Shown: in pieces, positions 1-11,375 of the stretch | Layout: every line of letters starts with the position of its first letter | How positions within the stretch are numbered: the stretch's first letter is position 1 | Assembly (NCBI GenBank): GCA_963759175.1 | Contig: CAVWXP010000015.1 | Location: 310,001-374,000 of the forward strand | Direction of reading: 5' to 3' | Length of the DNA stretch: 64,000 nt | Source: SZUA-442 sp963759175 | Lineage (GTDB): Bacteria > Actinomycetota > Acidimicrobiia > Spongiisociales > UBA5794 | Program-made: the position numbers and the translations under genes | Notes under the pieces: model-generated | The model's database searches: none | Told to the model about the DNA's origin: nothing | The model's input: only the letters and a program-made list of their open reading frames with translations

Positions 1-524
<524 letters not shown>

Positions 525-792
525 TAAGGAGCAACTAACGCACGGGGTCTCACCCTGTGCCAGTTCCGAGTGAATCGTCAATCTCGAACGTGTCCCACCC
601 CCTGGGTGGTACACGCGACGTACTGTTCAGTCGTGAAGGCGCCCGAAGCCAGGCTTCGGGTTGGAGTTTCCTCCGGAAACTGCCGCCCTCACGCTGGGTC
701 GCCTTCGGGCGACTCAAGCCAATCTGCCGGCTTGCCGGCAGACGCTCTTTGAGAACTGCATAGCGAGCACAAAGTCAAAGTATTCAATACAA
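525..792 (+). other. 16S-23S internal transcribed spacer without tRNA
   Basis: The spacer of about 268 nt contains no tRNA that I can fold. It has hairpin-rich GC stretches (for example the inverted CTGCCGG/CCGGCAG at 724-741) and an actinobacterial boxA-like CTCTTTGAGAACTGC at 745-759. It ends with the left arm of the 23S processing stem. Confidence 0.85.
760..773 (+). other. left arm of 23S precursor processing stem
   Basis: ATAGCGAGCACAAA at 760-773 is the exact reverse complement of TTTGTGCTCGCTAT at 4639-4652, just past the 23S 3' end. A perfect 14-bp pairing bracketing 23S is what is expected of the RNase III processing stalk. Assignment to RNase III is by analogy with other bacterial rRNA operons. 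Confidence 0.8.
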
Positions 793-1024
793 TTCAAGCT
801 ACTACGGGTAGACGGTGGATGCCTTGGCGCTAGGAGCCGATGAAGGACGTGACAGTCTGCGATAAGCCTCGGGGAGTTGACAAGTAAGCGTTGATCCGGG
901 GATGTCCGAATTGGGAAACCAGGCTGGGGTCATGCCCAGTCATTCCGGTCTGAACACATAGGGCCGGTAAAGGAAACCGAGGGAATTGAAACATCTCAGT
1001 ACCTCGAGGAAAAGAAAGCAATAG

Positions 1025-1056
<32 letters not shown>

Positions 1057-1925
1057 TCAGCCCAAACCAGTGCGGTGTCAAAGGTCGACGCCGTTGCCGT
1101 GCTGGGGTAGTGGGACTTACCTGACGGGACGTCGATTCCGTCGAACGAGTTACAAACTCATCAGATAGCCGAATACCACTGGAAAGTGGAGCCACAGGAG
1201 GTAACAGCCCCGTAGGCGAAATGTGATGAGCTCGTGGTGATGTTCCCAAGTAGCACGGGGCACGTGAAATCCCGTGTGAATCTGCCAGGACCACCTGGTA
1301 AGGCTACATACTACCTAGCGACCGATAGCGGACAAGTACCGTGAGGGAACGGTGAAAAGTACCCCGGTGAGGGGAGTGAAATAGTACCTGAAACCGTCTA
1401 CTTACAAGCAGTAGGAGGGAGCTTAAGCTCCTGACTGCCTGCCTTTTGAAGAATGAGCCTACGAGTTATCGATGTGTGGCAAGGTTAAGCCGAGAGGTGG
1501 AGCCGCAGCGAAAGCAAGTCTTAATAGGGCGCCAAGTCGCATGTCATAGACCCGAAGCCGAGTGATCTATCCATGGACAGGGTGAAGCGAGGGTAAGACC
1601 TCGTGGAGGCCCGAACCCACCTAGGTTGAAAACTGGGGGGATGATCTGTGGATAGGGGTGAAAGGCCAATCAAACTCGGCGATAGCTGGTTCTCCCCGAA
1701 ATAGCTTTAGGGCTAGCGTCGGGTGTTCCGCATTGGGGGTAGAGCACTGATTGGGCTAGGGGGCCAACAAGCTTACCGAACCCAGTCAAACTCCGAATCT
1801 CAATGCGCCAAACCCGGCAGTCAGACCATGTGGGATAAGCTTCATGGTCGAAAGGGAAACAGCCCAGACCGCCAGTTAAGGTCCCAAAATTATGACTAAG
1901 TGGGGAACGATGTAGGGTTGCCCAA

Positions 1926-1974
<49 letters not shown>

Positions 1975-2892
1975 CAGCTCACTGGTCGAGTGATCCCGCG
2001 CGGATGATGTAACGGGGCTCAAGTCATATACCGAAACTGCGGATTCACACTGCTAACCCAGGCCTTCGTGGTCCAGGGGGTGTGAGTGGTAGGGGAGCGT
2101 CGAGTGTCCATTGAAGCGGCGGCGGAAGCCAGTCGTGGAGGGCACTCGAGTGAGAATGTAGGCATGAGTAGCGAATGAAGAGTGAGAATCTCTTCCGCCG
2201 AAAGTCCAAGGGTTCCTGGGGAAGGCTCGTCCGCCCAGGGTTAGTCGGGTCCTAAGGCGAGGCCGAAAGGCGTAGTCGATGGACAACAGGTTGATATTCC
2301 TGTACTACTCAAGACGCGTCCAGACCGAATCACGTTTGCTAAGGAAAGCCCTTCGGGGCCTACCGACCCAACGTGTACTAGGTCAGCGATGGAGTGACAC
2401 GGAAGGGCAGACGGACCCGGGCGTTGGTTGACCCGGGGTAAGCGTGTAGGCCGAGATCCAGGCAAATCCGGATCTCATCAAGGCTGAGACGCGATGCCGA
2501 GCCGCATTAGGCGAAGCCGTCGACCCCATGCCGTCGAGAAAAGCTTCTAGCGAGCTTCTTGGGTACCCGTACCCCAAACCGACACAGGTGGACAAGTAGA
2601 GAATACTAAGGCGAGCGAGAAAACTCTGGTTAAGGAATTCGGCAAAATGGATCCGTAACTTCGGGAGAAGGATCGCCCCGGTAGGGTGTAGGACTTCGCG
2701 TCCGAAGCCCGATGGGGTTGCAGAGACCAGGCCCAAGCGACTGTTTACTAAAAACACAGGAGCGTGCTAAGTCGTAAGACGACGTATACGCTCTGACGCC
2801 TGCCCGGTGCCGGAAGGTCAAGTGGATCGGTTAGCTCTTCGGAGCGAAGCTGTGAAATCAAGCCCCGGTAAACGGCGGCGGTAACTATAACC

Positions 2893-3680
<788 letters not shown>

Positions 3681-4085
3681 AAGTTCCGACCTGCACGAAT
3701 GGCGTAACGACTCGGGCACTGTCTCAACCAGAGACTCGGCGAAATTGCAATGTGAGTAAAGATGCTCACTTCCCGCAACAGGACGGAAAGACCCCGGGAC
3801 CTTTACTGCAGCTTGATATTGAAGTACTTCCTGTGATGTGCAGGATAGGTGGGAGTCATTGAAGCATCCGCGCTAGCGGGTGTGGAGACAACCTTGAAAT
3901 ACCACCCTTTACATGACGTGCTTCTAACTTCGGTCCGTTATCCGGATCAAGGACAGTGTCTGGTGGGCAGTTTCACTGGGGTGGTGGCCTCCTAAAGTGT
4001 AACGGAGGCGCCCAAAGGTTCCCTCAGCCAGGTCGGCAATCTGGCGTTGAGTGTAAAGGCACAAGGGAGCTTGACTGCGAGACCT

Positions 4086-4123
<38 letters not shown>

Positions 4124-4257
4124 CTCGGCGGCACGTGGGTGCGCCGAGGCCAACGGCTAAAAGGTACCCCGGGGATAACAGGCTCATACCGCCCAAGAGT
4201 CCATATCGACGGCGGTGTTTGGCACCTCGATGTCGGCTCGTCTCATCCTGGGGCTGA

Positions 4258-4294
<37 letters not shown>

Positions 4295-4313
4295 AGGCAC
4301 GCGAGCTGGGTTT

Positions 4314-4345
<32 letters not shown>

Positions 4346-4460
4346 TTGTGGGCGCAGGAGATTTGAGGAGAGTTGTCCCTAGTACGAGAGGACCGGGATG
4401 AACGTACCTCTGGTGTGCCAGTTGTTCTGCCAAGAGCACGGCTGGTTTGCTACGTACGGA

Positions 4461-4495
<35 letters not shown>

Positions 4496-4679
4496 GGCTC
4501 CAAGATGAGATCTCCCACTGAGAAATCAGGTAAGGCCCCTGGTAGACGACCAGGTTGATAGGCCGGAAGTGGAAGCGCAGTAATGTGTGAAGCTGACCGG
4601 TACTAATAGGCCGAGGGCTTGAATTTGATTACCGCGATTTTGTGCTCGCTATGGAGTGCTCAGAGAGCATTCACATAGC

Positions 4680-4796
<117 letters not shown>

Positions 4797-4804
4797 ATTC
4801 TTGA

Positions 4805-4842
4805 AGAGAGGGCCGTTCCACGTTCGTGGGGCGGCCCTCTCT
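4805..4842 (+). terminator. intrinsic terminator of the rRNA operon
   Basis: AGAGAGGGCCG (4805-4815) and CGGCCCTCTCT (4832-4842) form an 11-bp stem with a further inner CCAC/GTGG pairing. It begins 8 nt after 5S. The following T content is low, as is common in GC-rich Actinomycetota. Confidence 0.85.
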
Positions 4843-4902
4843 CGTTCGGCGTCGCGTTCTCAACGGGCCGTGGCGTGGTTCCGAGGGGCCCTGGGTCGCC
4901 AT

Positions 4903-5424
4903 TCAGGGGGTGGACTGGTCGTAGGCGTCACCATTCGCACGCCACCAGCGGTTGATGTGCTTGTACGCCGACCGATAGTGGCCTCCGGTGGCGGAGACGA
5001 AGTAGGTCGCCAGGTCGGAGGAACCGGTGAACTCGTAGTGGTGCTTCGTGAACAGTTCGTCGTCGGTGCACGACGCAATGAGGGCACGGAGTGCGTCATG
5101 CACCTCGACGAACTGGGTCCGGGCGTCCGTCGGGCTGATGTCGGCGAAGCGCTCGTGGATCTCGGCGTTGAGCGCCGGTAGGTCCCTCCAGGTGTGGCGG
5201 TCGGACGGCACCGCTGGGGAACCGCCATCAGCGGCCTCTGTGTACCACTGGATCATCATGCGGCCCCACTCGGTGCGGTGGGCGAGGAAGTCCTTCGTGG
5301 ACATACCGTCGGTGACCTCGATGACCAGGGCCTCATCCGGAATCCGGGAGATGAGGTCCTCGAGCTTGCGTCGGGCACCGTCCGCGTCCTCGAGGAGTTC
5401 CGCCCTGGTCGAGAACCTGCTCAC
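4903..5424 (-). CDS. ClbS/DfsB family four-helix-bundle protein
   Basis: The protein of about 173 residues matches the ClbS/DfsB (DUF1706) family: an N-terminal STRAELLEDADGARRKLEDL helix, DFLAHRTEWGRMMIQW in the middle and a terminal Tyr/Trp-rich helix YKHINRWWRA. ClbS itself is a colibactin resistance protein that hydrolyses a cyclopropane, but most members have no known substrate. I chose GTG 5424 because GAGGTGAT, complementary to the anti-SD, lies 5-8 nt upstream; ATG 5430 overlaps that site. The gene stands alone and converges on the rRNA terminator. Confidence 0.8.
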   Translation of the reverse strand: MSRFSTRAELLEDADGARRKLEDLISRIPDEALVIEVTDGMSTKDFLAHRTEWGRMMIQWYTEAADGGSPAVPSDRHTWRDLPALNAEIHERFADISPTDARTQFVEVHDALRALIASCTDDELFTKHHYEFTGSSDLATYFVSATGGHYRSAYKHINRWWRANGDAYDQSTP

Positions 5425-5583
5425 CGTCATCACCTCGGGTCGCTCGCCGCTGCCATCGGCCCCGTGGGTAACGATCGTACGCGACCGTCGTGCCGCGTGG
5501 AAGGGGAACTGGAGTGGTCGCACGGTAGGATTCCCTTGCCCGGCCGCACCTCGGACGGCAGGGCGCTCGGAAGGATCACCACC

Positions 5584-6633
5584 ATGGCACAGGACAAGGG
5601 CGGCTCGTCGTCCGGCAAGGGTTACTCCCGTCGCTCGACGGGCGGTTCCGGACGCCCCAAGCAGGGGAGCGGGGGTTCCGGCCGGTCGTCCTCGGGCAAC
5701 CGCAAGGGCTCCCCGCCATCGAAGCAGTCACGCAGCAGCAGCGGTGGTGGCTACAAGGGTTCCGGTGCGAAGGGCTCGACGGGTTCACCGAAGAAGGGGA
5801 CCGGCGGCAGACCCCCGGGCTCCGGCGGATCCAGCTCGCGGGCGCCCGGATCCAAGGGAGCGAGCAAGGGTCGTCCTCCATCGGCGGCGACGCCGGCAGC
5901 CCGCAAGAAGCAGTACACGGCGACCACCCGATCGGTCGAGGCCGACCGGCGCCAACAATCCTCCAAACGACGTCGCGACCTCAAGGGTGCAGCCGTCAAT
6001 CTCCCCAACTGGGTCATCGAGGCCGTCGAGCGAGTCACGCCGGCGGATCGGGTTGCACCGACGCTCGAGGCCCTCGGTGCTGCATCCGAGGCGCTTGCTG
6101 AGGGCAAGTACCACGCAGCAGTCAAGCATGGGAACCGCGCCAAGGCCCTGAGCCCGCAGGATGCCACGACCCGCGAGACGATCGGGCTCGCCGCCTATCG
6201 GATGGGCGACTGGCAAACGGCCCTGAGCGAGCTGCGGGCGTTCCGTCGCATGCAGGGTGAGACCACCCACCTTCCCGTCGAGATGGACGTTCTCCGCGCA
6301 CAGGGAAGGACCAAGGACGTCGAGGCCGCCTGGGGGGAACTCCAGAAACGGGGCGGACACGGCCTTGTCATGAACGAGGGCAAGGTCGTCTACGCCTCCT
6401 TCCTGCTCGACGAGGGCCGGGCCGACGAAGCATGGGAGGTCGCAAGGCCCAACCGGATCGAGCAGGCCCCGAACGAAGCGCACCTGAGGTTGTACTTCGT
6501 GGCCGGACGTGTGGCCGCAGCACGAGGCGATCGGGCCTCGGCCAGGCGGTATGCCGATGTGATCGTCACCAACGACCCATCGTTCCCCGGGTACGAACAG
6601 CTCGAGGCCGAGATCGCCAGGCTCGGTTCGTAG
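5584..6633 (+). CDS. TPR-like protein with a basic Gly/Ser-rich N-terminus
   Basis: The 349-residue protein has two parts. Residues 1 to about 110 are low complexity, dominated by Gly, Ser, Lys, Arg and Pro (repeats such as GGSGRPKQGSGGSGRSSSGN), and probably disordered and nucleic-acid- or anion-binding. From about residue 140 to the end there are tetratricopeptide-like helical pairs (ALAEGKYHAAVKHGNRAKAL, YRMGDWQTALSELRAFRRMQ, ASFLLDEGRADEAWEVA). ATG 5584 follows GGAAGG. No enzymatic motif is seen; a scaffold or adaptor role is inferred. Homologues next to ssb-like genes in Actinomycetota are my recollection, not checked. Confidence 0.75.
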   Translation: MAQDKGGSSSGKGYSRRSTGGSGRPKQGSGGSGRSSSGNRKGSPPSKQSRSSSGGGYKGSGAKGSTGSPKKGTGGRPPGSGGSSSRAPGSKGASKGRPPSAATPAARKKQYTATTRSVEADRRQQSSKRRRDLKGAAVNLPNWVIEAVERVTPADRVAPTLEALGAASEALAEGKYHAAVKHGNRAKALSPQDATTRETIGLAAYRMGDWQTALSELRAFRRMQGETTHLPVEMDVLRAQGRTKDVEAAWGELQKRGGHGLVMNEGKVVYASFLLDEGRADEAWEVARPNRIEQAPNEAHLRLYFVAGRVAAARGDRASARRYADVIVTNDPSFPGYEQLEAEIARLGS

Positions 6634-6717
6634 TCGGGTCGCGGGCCCACGGCGGCCATGTCACACCGCCGCGATACGTTCGTGATGTCGCGCACTTCCC
6701 TCGAAAGGGACGTGCCC

Positions 6718-7059
6718 ATGGATCTCAACATCGTTGTCCTCGCAGGCCATCTCGCCACGGTGCCCGAGGTGCGTCAGTTCACCTCCGGCACCAGCATGGC
6801 GCGATTCCTCGTGACCGTTCGCTCGACGGAACCCCGGCGCCGGGTCGATGTCATTCCGGTCACGCTCTGGGACCCACCGACCAACCTGTTGGCCGGACCG
6901 CTCGTCGTCGGCCAACAGGTGTGGGTGGCGGGATCGGTCCAACGTCGGTTCTGGTCGGCGACCGAAGGACGTAGCAGCCGAATCGAGGTCATCGCCCACT
7001 CCGTTGAGCTGCGTGGGGTCGATGACGTCGATGGGAAGGAGGAACGCGCCGCTGGGTAA
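6718..7059 (+). CDS. single-stranded DNA-binding protein-like OB-fold protein
   Basis: The 113-residue protein has the Ssb OB-fold pattern: NIVVLAGHLATVPEVRQF at the start, TSMARFLVTV, a central VIPVTLWDPPTNLL where housekeeping Ssb has DFIPVVVWGKQAE-like sequence, and GQQVWVAGSVQRRFW. It is shorter than housekeeping Ssb (about 160-180) and lacks the acidic DDDIPF tail, so it is more likely an accessory Ssb. The start at ATG 6718 follows GAAAGGGA. It is 9 nt upstream of the GGT gene. Confidence 0.8.
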   Translation: MDLNIVVLAGHLATVPEVRQFTSGTSMARFLVTVRSTEPRRRVDVIPVTLWDPPTNLLAGPLVVGQQVWVAGSVQRRFWSATEGRSSRIEVIAHSVELRGVDDVDGKEERAAG

Positions 7060-7068
7060 GGTGCACCG

Positions 7069-8601
7069 ATGCCTCGAACCCTCGTTGCCGCAGCGTCGAC
7101 ATCCGCCGCCGAGGCTGGTCAGATGGTGGCCGATCTCGGCGGCAATGCGGTCGATGTGGCGATCGCCGCTGTGATCGCCTCGATGACCACCGAACTGGGC
7201 ATCGTCTCGCCGGGAGCGGGTGGATTCATCACCATCTGGCCCCCCGACGACGCTCCCATCGTCATCGACGCATACGCTGAGATGCCAGGGCGCGGTCGTG
7301 CCAAGGATGCCCCGACCTCGACCGATCGTGTGGCCATGGGCTACGGCGGTGGCATGGAGACCGTCGTCGGATGGGGGAGCATCGCCATTCCCGGTGCGTT
7401 CGCAGGCTTCGACATCGCCTCTCGACGATACGGAGCCGTCCCATGGTCCGAGCTGTTCTTCCCCTCGGTCGACCTGGCGAGGGATGGATTCGAGGTGTCG
7501 ACCGCGAGCGGCTACTACATGCAGTACGCCCACGACGTCATCTACGGCTGGGATGACGAGACGTCGGTCATCTACCACCGCGAGGACGGTTCACCGGTGC
7601 GTGCAGGCGACACGGTGACGATTCCCGACCTGGCTCGGTGTCTCGAGATGCTCGCCCACGAAGGTGCCAGCACCTTGTATCGCGGCGACCTGGGCGCCGT
7701 CCTCGCCCACGCAGCCCACGAGCGGGGCGGCCTCATCACGATCCACGACCTCGAGGAGTACGCACCCGTCGTTCGGCCACCTGCACGCATCGGCCTGCAT
7801 GGCTGGGACATCGCAACGAATGCACCGCCAGCCGTAGGAGGGATCACGCTCTCCGCTCTGTTGACCCTGCTCGAGCGACTGCACATCAATGGCTGGACGG
7901 CCGGTGACGTCGCTGCGTACGCGGCGGCACAGGATGCCGTCTTCTCGTTCCGACGCGTCGAGCTCGACGGCGACGTGGACCGGTTCGCCGGTGCCGATGT
8001 CCTCCAGGAACTCGCCATGCTCGCCGATGTCGCCGCGATTCACCGCTCACCGTCGACGGTCCACACGTCCGCTGTCGACGAGACTGGCCTTGCCTGTTCG
8101 GTGACCGTGTCGGCCGGGTACGGATCCGGTGCCGTGATCCCCGGCTACGGGTTCGGCCTCAACAACTCGCTGGGTGAGGTCGAGTTGACCTCGGAAGGGC
8201 TCCACGCACTCCCGGTGGGTCAGAGACTCCTGTCGAACATGGCGCCGACGATCGGCCGTTCTGGCGACGGCGAGGTCATGGCGATTGGATCGCCCGGTGC
8301 CGATCGGATCACGTCTGCCATCGCCACCGTGCTGTTGAACCACGTCGTGTGCGGCATGCCGCTCCCGGAGGCTGTCAGCGGCCCTCGTATGCATGCCGAG
8401 GTGTTCGACGGACGCCCCACCCTCGCGCACGAACCGGGTATCGACGTGTCGCTCGTCGCCGACCTCGCCCTTCGGCTCCTGCCGGAGCATTCGATGTACT
8501 TCGGTGGGGTTCAAGCCGCTGCCCTCGGATCCGACGGTGCCCTCGAGGGCGCTGCCGATCCTCGACGCACGGGGGCGGTGCGAATAGGCGGTTCCCGATG
8601 A
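7069..8601 (+). CDS. gamma-glutamyltransferase family protein
   Basis: The 510-residue protein is an Ntn-hydrolase of the GGT family, which hydrolyses or transfers gamma-glutamyl groups after self-cleavage. The N-terminal domain contains GGNAVDVAIAA and SPGAGGF. The presumed nucleophile is Thr330 in STVHTSAVD, the place of the TTH motif in GGT, followed by the Gly-rich NNSLGE and the P(T)I stretch near 395. There is no signal peptide, so it should be cytoplasmic, unlike secreted GGTs. Its stop overlaps the start of the next gene (ATGA), so they are co-translated. Amidohydrolysis of some other gamma-glutamyl compound is possible. Confidence 0.88.
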   Translation: MPRTLVAAASTSAAEAGQMVADLGGNAVDVAIAAVIASMTTELGIVSPGAGGFITIWPPDDAPIVIDAYAEMPGRGRAKDAPTSTDRVAMGYGGGMETVVGWGSIAIPGAFAGFDIASRRYGAVPWSELFFPSVDLARDGFEVSTASGYYMQYAHDVIYGWDDETSVIYHREDGSPVRAGDTVTIPDLARCLEMLAHEGASTLYRGDLGAVLAHAAHERGGLITIHDLEEYAPVVRPPARIGLHGWDIATNAPPAVGGITLSALLTLLERLHINGWTAGDVAAYAAAQDAVFSFRRVELDGDVDRFAGADVLQELAMLADVAAIHRSPSTVHTSAVDETGLACSVTVSAGYGSGAVIPGYGFGLNNSLGEVELTSEGLHALPVGQRLLSNMAPTIGRSGDGEVMAIGSPGADRITSAIATVLLNHVVCGMPLPEAVSGPRMHAEVFDGRPTLAHEPGIDVSLVADLALRLLPEHSMYFGGVQAAALGSDGALEGAADPRRTGAVRIGGSR

Positions 8602-9713
8602 GTGCGCCTGACAGCCTCGCATTCCTGCGCGCTGCGCTCGATCCCGTGCGCCTCGCGGTACTCGGCGCCTCAGTTGCCGGACCCGTTTCGCTCCAGGCGA
8701 TCGCCGAGGATCTCGACGTACCCCCCCGATCGGTGGCAGAGGCCGTCGGTGCCCTACGGGCGGCGGGGATACTCGGCGAGGACGGCAACCTCGACATCGC
8801 CGTCCTCCGAACGATCGCAAAGGACCTGCCCGGTGACGGGGGAACCCTCGGGACACCGGTCGAGGGTCCGTGGACCGAGCGGGAAGCTGCCATCCTCGGG
8901 CGGTTCTTCGACGGGGATCGACTGGTCCAGATCCCCCAGGCGGCGAAGAAGCGCAGACTCGTCATGGAGCGGATCGCCATCGGATTCGAACCGGGGCGCC
9001 GCTATCCCGAACGCGACGTCAACTTCATGATCCAGTTGATCCACCCCGACTACGCAGCGGTACGCAGGTACCTCGTCGAAGAGGGGTTCATGGATCGTGC
9101 GGACGGTGCGTACTGGCGTACCGGTGGCCGGTACGAGACACCGACCGAGCAGGCGTCGACGCCGTCGCCACGGGCGGGAGGAATCGCGGTGGCGATACCC
9201 GGCGTCGAGTTGAGGCCGTACGACACGTCGATGGTCGAACCGCTCGTCGCAGCGGCGAACGATCCACGCATTCCTCGATTCATGGGTGACGGGTTCGCCT
9301 CGCCCTACACGCATGCCGCCGCCGAGGCGTGGATCGAGCTGGCATCGTCGGAACCCCCGATGCAGTTCGCCGTGTTCATCGATGGGACGCTCGGGGGAGG
9401 CATGGGCGGCTTTGCTGGTTCGGCGGAGGCGACCGGCACCGCGGAGATCGGATGGTGGCTCAACCCCGCGCACTGGGGTCGCGGCATCACGACCGCAGCT
9501 GCGACGGCCATGGTCGACGTCTTCTTCGAGGACCGCGGGCTCATGCGCCTGTGGGCGCCCGTCATGGACGGAAACGATGCCTCCGCACGTGTCGCGGAGA
9601 AGATCGGCATGCGACGTGAAGGCGTAGCACCGTCGGCATACCTCAAGGCCGGCGTGCGGTATGACCAGATCAACTTCGGTCTCACCCGAGCCCGGTGGTC
9701 TGCGGACCGGTAG
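8598..9713 (+). CDS. HTH - DUF2087 - GNAT acetyltransferase fusion
   Basis: The 371-residue protein appears to join three modules. Residues 1-75 resemble an ArsR-like winged helix (VSLQAIAEDLDVPPRSVAEA). Residues 95-175 match DUF2087 (VQIPQAAKKRRLVMERIA, YPERDVNFMIQ, GAYWRTGG). Residues 195-365 are a RimJ/RimL-type N-acetyltransferase (IGWWLNPAHWGRGITTAA acetyl-CoA loop, NDASARVAEKIGMRREG). HTH-DUF2087 proteins are common as stand-alone regulators; the attached GNAT is unusual. It may acetylate a small molecule or amine and sense it. It overlaps the GGT gene by 4 nt. Confidence 0.85.
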   Translation: MSAPDSLAFLRAALDPVRLAVLGASVAGPVSLQAIAEDLDVPPRSVAEAVGALRAAGILGEDGNLDIAVLRTIAKDLPGDGGTLGTPVEGPWTEREAAILGRFFDGDRLVQIPQAAKKRRLVMERIAIGFEPGRRYPERDVNFMIQLIHPDYAAVRRYLVEEGFMDRADGAYWRTGGRYETPTEQASTPSPRAGGIAVAIPGVELRPYDTSMVEPLVAAANDPRIPRFMGDGFASPYTHAAAEAWIELASSEPPMQFAVFIDGTLGGGMGGFAGSAEATGTAEIGWWLNPAHWGRGITTAAATAMVDVFFEDRGLMRLWAPVMDGNDASARVAEKIGMRREGVAPSAYLKAGVRYDQINFGLTRARWSADR

Positions 9714-9740
9714 ATCGGATCGGCGTCGTACCCTCGGGTC

Positions 9741-10535
9741 GTGGCCCGCTTCGACCGTTCGGTTCTGCGAAAACCTCGATGGATCCTGGCTCTCGTGGTC
9801 GGCGCCGTCCTGACCCTCCTGTTCGTCAGGCTGGCGGTCTGGCAGCTCGATCGCCTCGATGAGCGGCGCACGCAGAACGCACTCATCGAACAACGCAGGG
9901 ATGGATCGCCAGAAGAGCTCGGCTCCCTGGTGGCGTCGCTCGGCCGGGATCCTGCGGCTCTCAATCATCGACCCGTCACCGTCCAGGGCGTGTATCGCCA
10001 CGATCTCGAGTTCTTCTCCGTTGGGCGGACCTACGACGACGCGAGCGGCACGCTCGTCGCCACGCCCCTCGAGCTCGCCGATGGGACGGTCATCATCGTC
10101 GTCCGTGGCCTGGTTCCGTCGGGGACCCCCGGTCCACCAGCGGAGGGATTCGCTGCCCCCGATGGTCCCGTCGAGGTCACCGGTTGGCTCGACGACGGCG
10201 AGGAACCACTGCGGATCGGTGAGCCCGACCCCGTTGATGGGGTCATCCGTTCCATCAGCCGCATCGATCTCGCCTACATCGACCGGTGGATCGACGAGGA
10301 GGTCCTGGACGTGTCCATCGTCCTCGACGTCGAGGATCCGGCGCCGACCGACTCGGTACCGATACCGATCCCTCTCGAGGAGCTGACCGAGGGAAGCCAT
10401 CTGGGGTACGCAGTCCAGTGGTTCGGATTCGCCATCATCGTGATGGTCGGTGTCGGATACCTCGTGTGGCGTGCAGGTTCGCCGCGAGCGACCACGTCCC
10501 CCATCGAGGAGCCCTCCCGCCACGTCGGCGCGTGA
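9741..10535 (+). CDS. SURF1 family cytochrome oxidase biogenesis protein
   Basis: The 264-residue membrane protein has the SURF1 layout: an N-terminal helix (ILALVVGAVLTLLFVRLAVW) followed by QLDRLDERRTQN, an external domain containing VTVQGVYRHD and IIVVRGLVPSG, and a C-terminal helix (FGFAIIVMVGVGYLVW) preceded by GYAVQWF. SURF1 helps haem insertion into haem-copper oxidases. The GTG start at 9741 has no strong ribosome site. No oxidase gene lies nearby. Confidence 0.9.
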   Translation: MARFDRSVLRKPRWILALVVGAVLTLLFVRLAVWQLDRLDERRTQNALIEQRRDGSPEELGSLVASLGRDPAALNHRPVTVQGVYRHDLEFFSVGRTYDDASGTLVATPLELADGTVIIVVRGLVPSGTPGPPAEGFAAPDGPVEVTGWLDDGEEPLRIGEPDPVDGVIRSISRIDLAYIDRWIDEEVLDVSIVLDVEDPAPTDSVPIPIPLEELTEGSHLGYAVQWFGFAIIVMVGVGYLVWRAGSPRATTSPIEEPSRHVGA

Positions 10536-10633
10536 CCGTCGATGCCCACCCTCGGTGGCCCGCCGCTCGTCATCTCGCCACATCGGGTGGCCGGCAATAG
10601 GGTGAGGGCCACCATGCTCACACGGGAGGCGCC

Positions 10634-11356
10634 ATGACCGAACGTATCTACTCCACCGACGCCTATGCGACGACGATGGATGCCACCATCGTCCGTACGG
10701 ACGAAGACGATGCCCGGGTGCTGCTCGACCGGACGGTGTTCTATCCCGGTGGAGGTGGTCAACCCCATGATCTCGGCACGCTGGCCGTGGGCGATGACCA
10801 GCTCTCGGTGGTGCGGGTGACGCAGGACCGCGACGGCGTGTGGCACTGGCTCGACGAAGCGGTCCCGCCGCAAGGCGCAGCGGTGCGTGGCGTGATCGAT
10901 TGGGACCGTCGGTACGCCCTCATGCGTACCCACACCGCGCTCCATGCGCTGTGCGGCGTCGTGTGGAATCGGTTCCACAGTCCCGTCACCGGGGGCAACA
11001 TGGAGCCGGGTGAGGGACGCCTCGACTTCGACATCCCCGACTGGACGGCCGATGACCTCCCCGTGGTCGAGGCTGAGCTCAATGCCGAGTTGGAGCGACG
11101 CCGGCGGGTGGAGGTGTCCTTCCTCCCTCGCAACGCCGCTGACGAGGACCCGAGCCTCATCAGGACCAAGGTGAACTTGCTCCCACCAGGGATCGAAGAG
11201 GTGCGCGTGATCGACATCGTCGGTCTCGATCGCCAGGCCGACGGCGGCACCCACGTCAACGAGACGGGCGAGGTCGGGCGGATCGTCATCCCGAAAGCGG
11301 AGAACAAGGGCAGGGGCTTCCGACGGATCCGCGTCCGCCTCGACCACGGCGGGTGA
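10634..11356 (+). CDS. alanyl-tRNA editing protein (AlaX-type)
   Basis: The 240-residue protein matches free-standing AlaX, which removes Ser or Gly mischarged on tRNA-Ala. It has an N-terminal AlaRS-C-like beta-barrel (FYPGGGGQPHDLGTL), the zinc-binding HTALH near residue 98, and DGGTHVNETGEVG near 201. In that motif Asp replaces the Cys of the AlaRS CGGTH motif, as in many AlaX proteins. It is preceded by GGGAGGCGCC upstream of ATG 10634. It is convergent with the nitroreductase gene. Confidence 0.92.
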   Translation: MTERIYSTDAYATTMDATIVRTDEDDARVLLDRTVFYPGGGGQPHDLGTLAVGDDQLSVVRVTQDRDGVWHWLDEAVPPQGAAVRGVIDWDRRYALMRTHTALHALCGVVWNRFHSPVTGGNMEPGEGRLDFDIPDWTADDLPVVEAELNAELERRRRVEVSFLPRNAADEDPSLIRTKVNLLPPGIEEVRVIDIVGLDRQADGGTHVNETGEVGRIVIPKAENKGRGFRRIRVRLDHGG

Positions 11357-11375
11357 CACTCGTCGGTGGGCGGCC

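Noticed and set aside
525..792. tRNA-Ile or tRNA-Ala in the rRNA spacer
   Set aside because: No cloverleaf or TPsiC-arm pattern was found; the spacer holds only hairpins and a boxA.
8754..10583. 609-residue minus-strand open frame
   Set aside because: It is antisense to the GNAT fusion and SURF1 genes, both with clear family motifs. It is caused by high GC.
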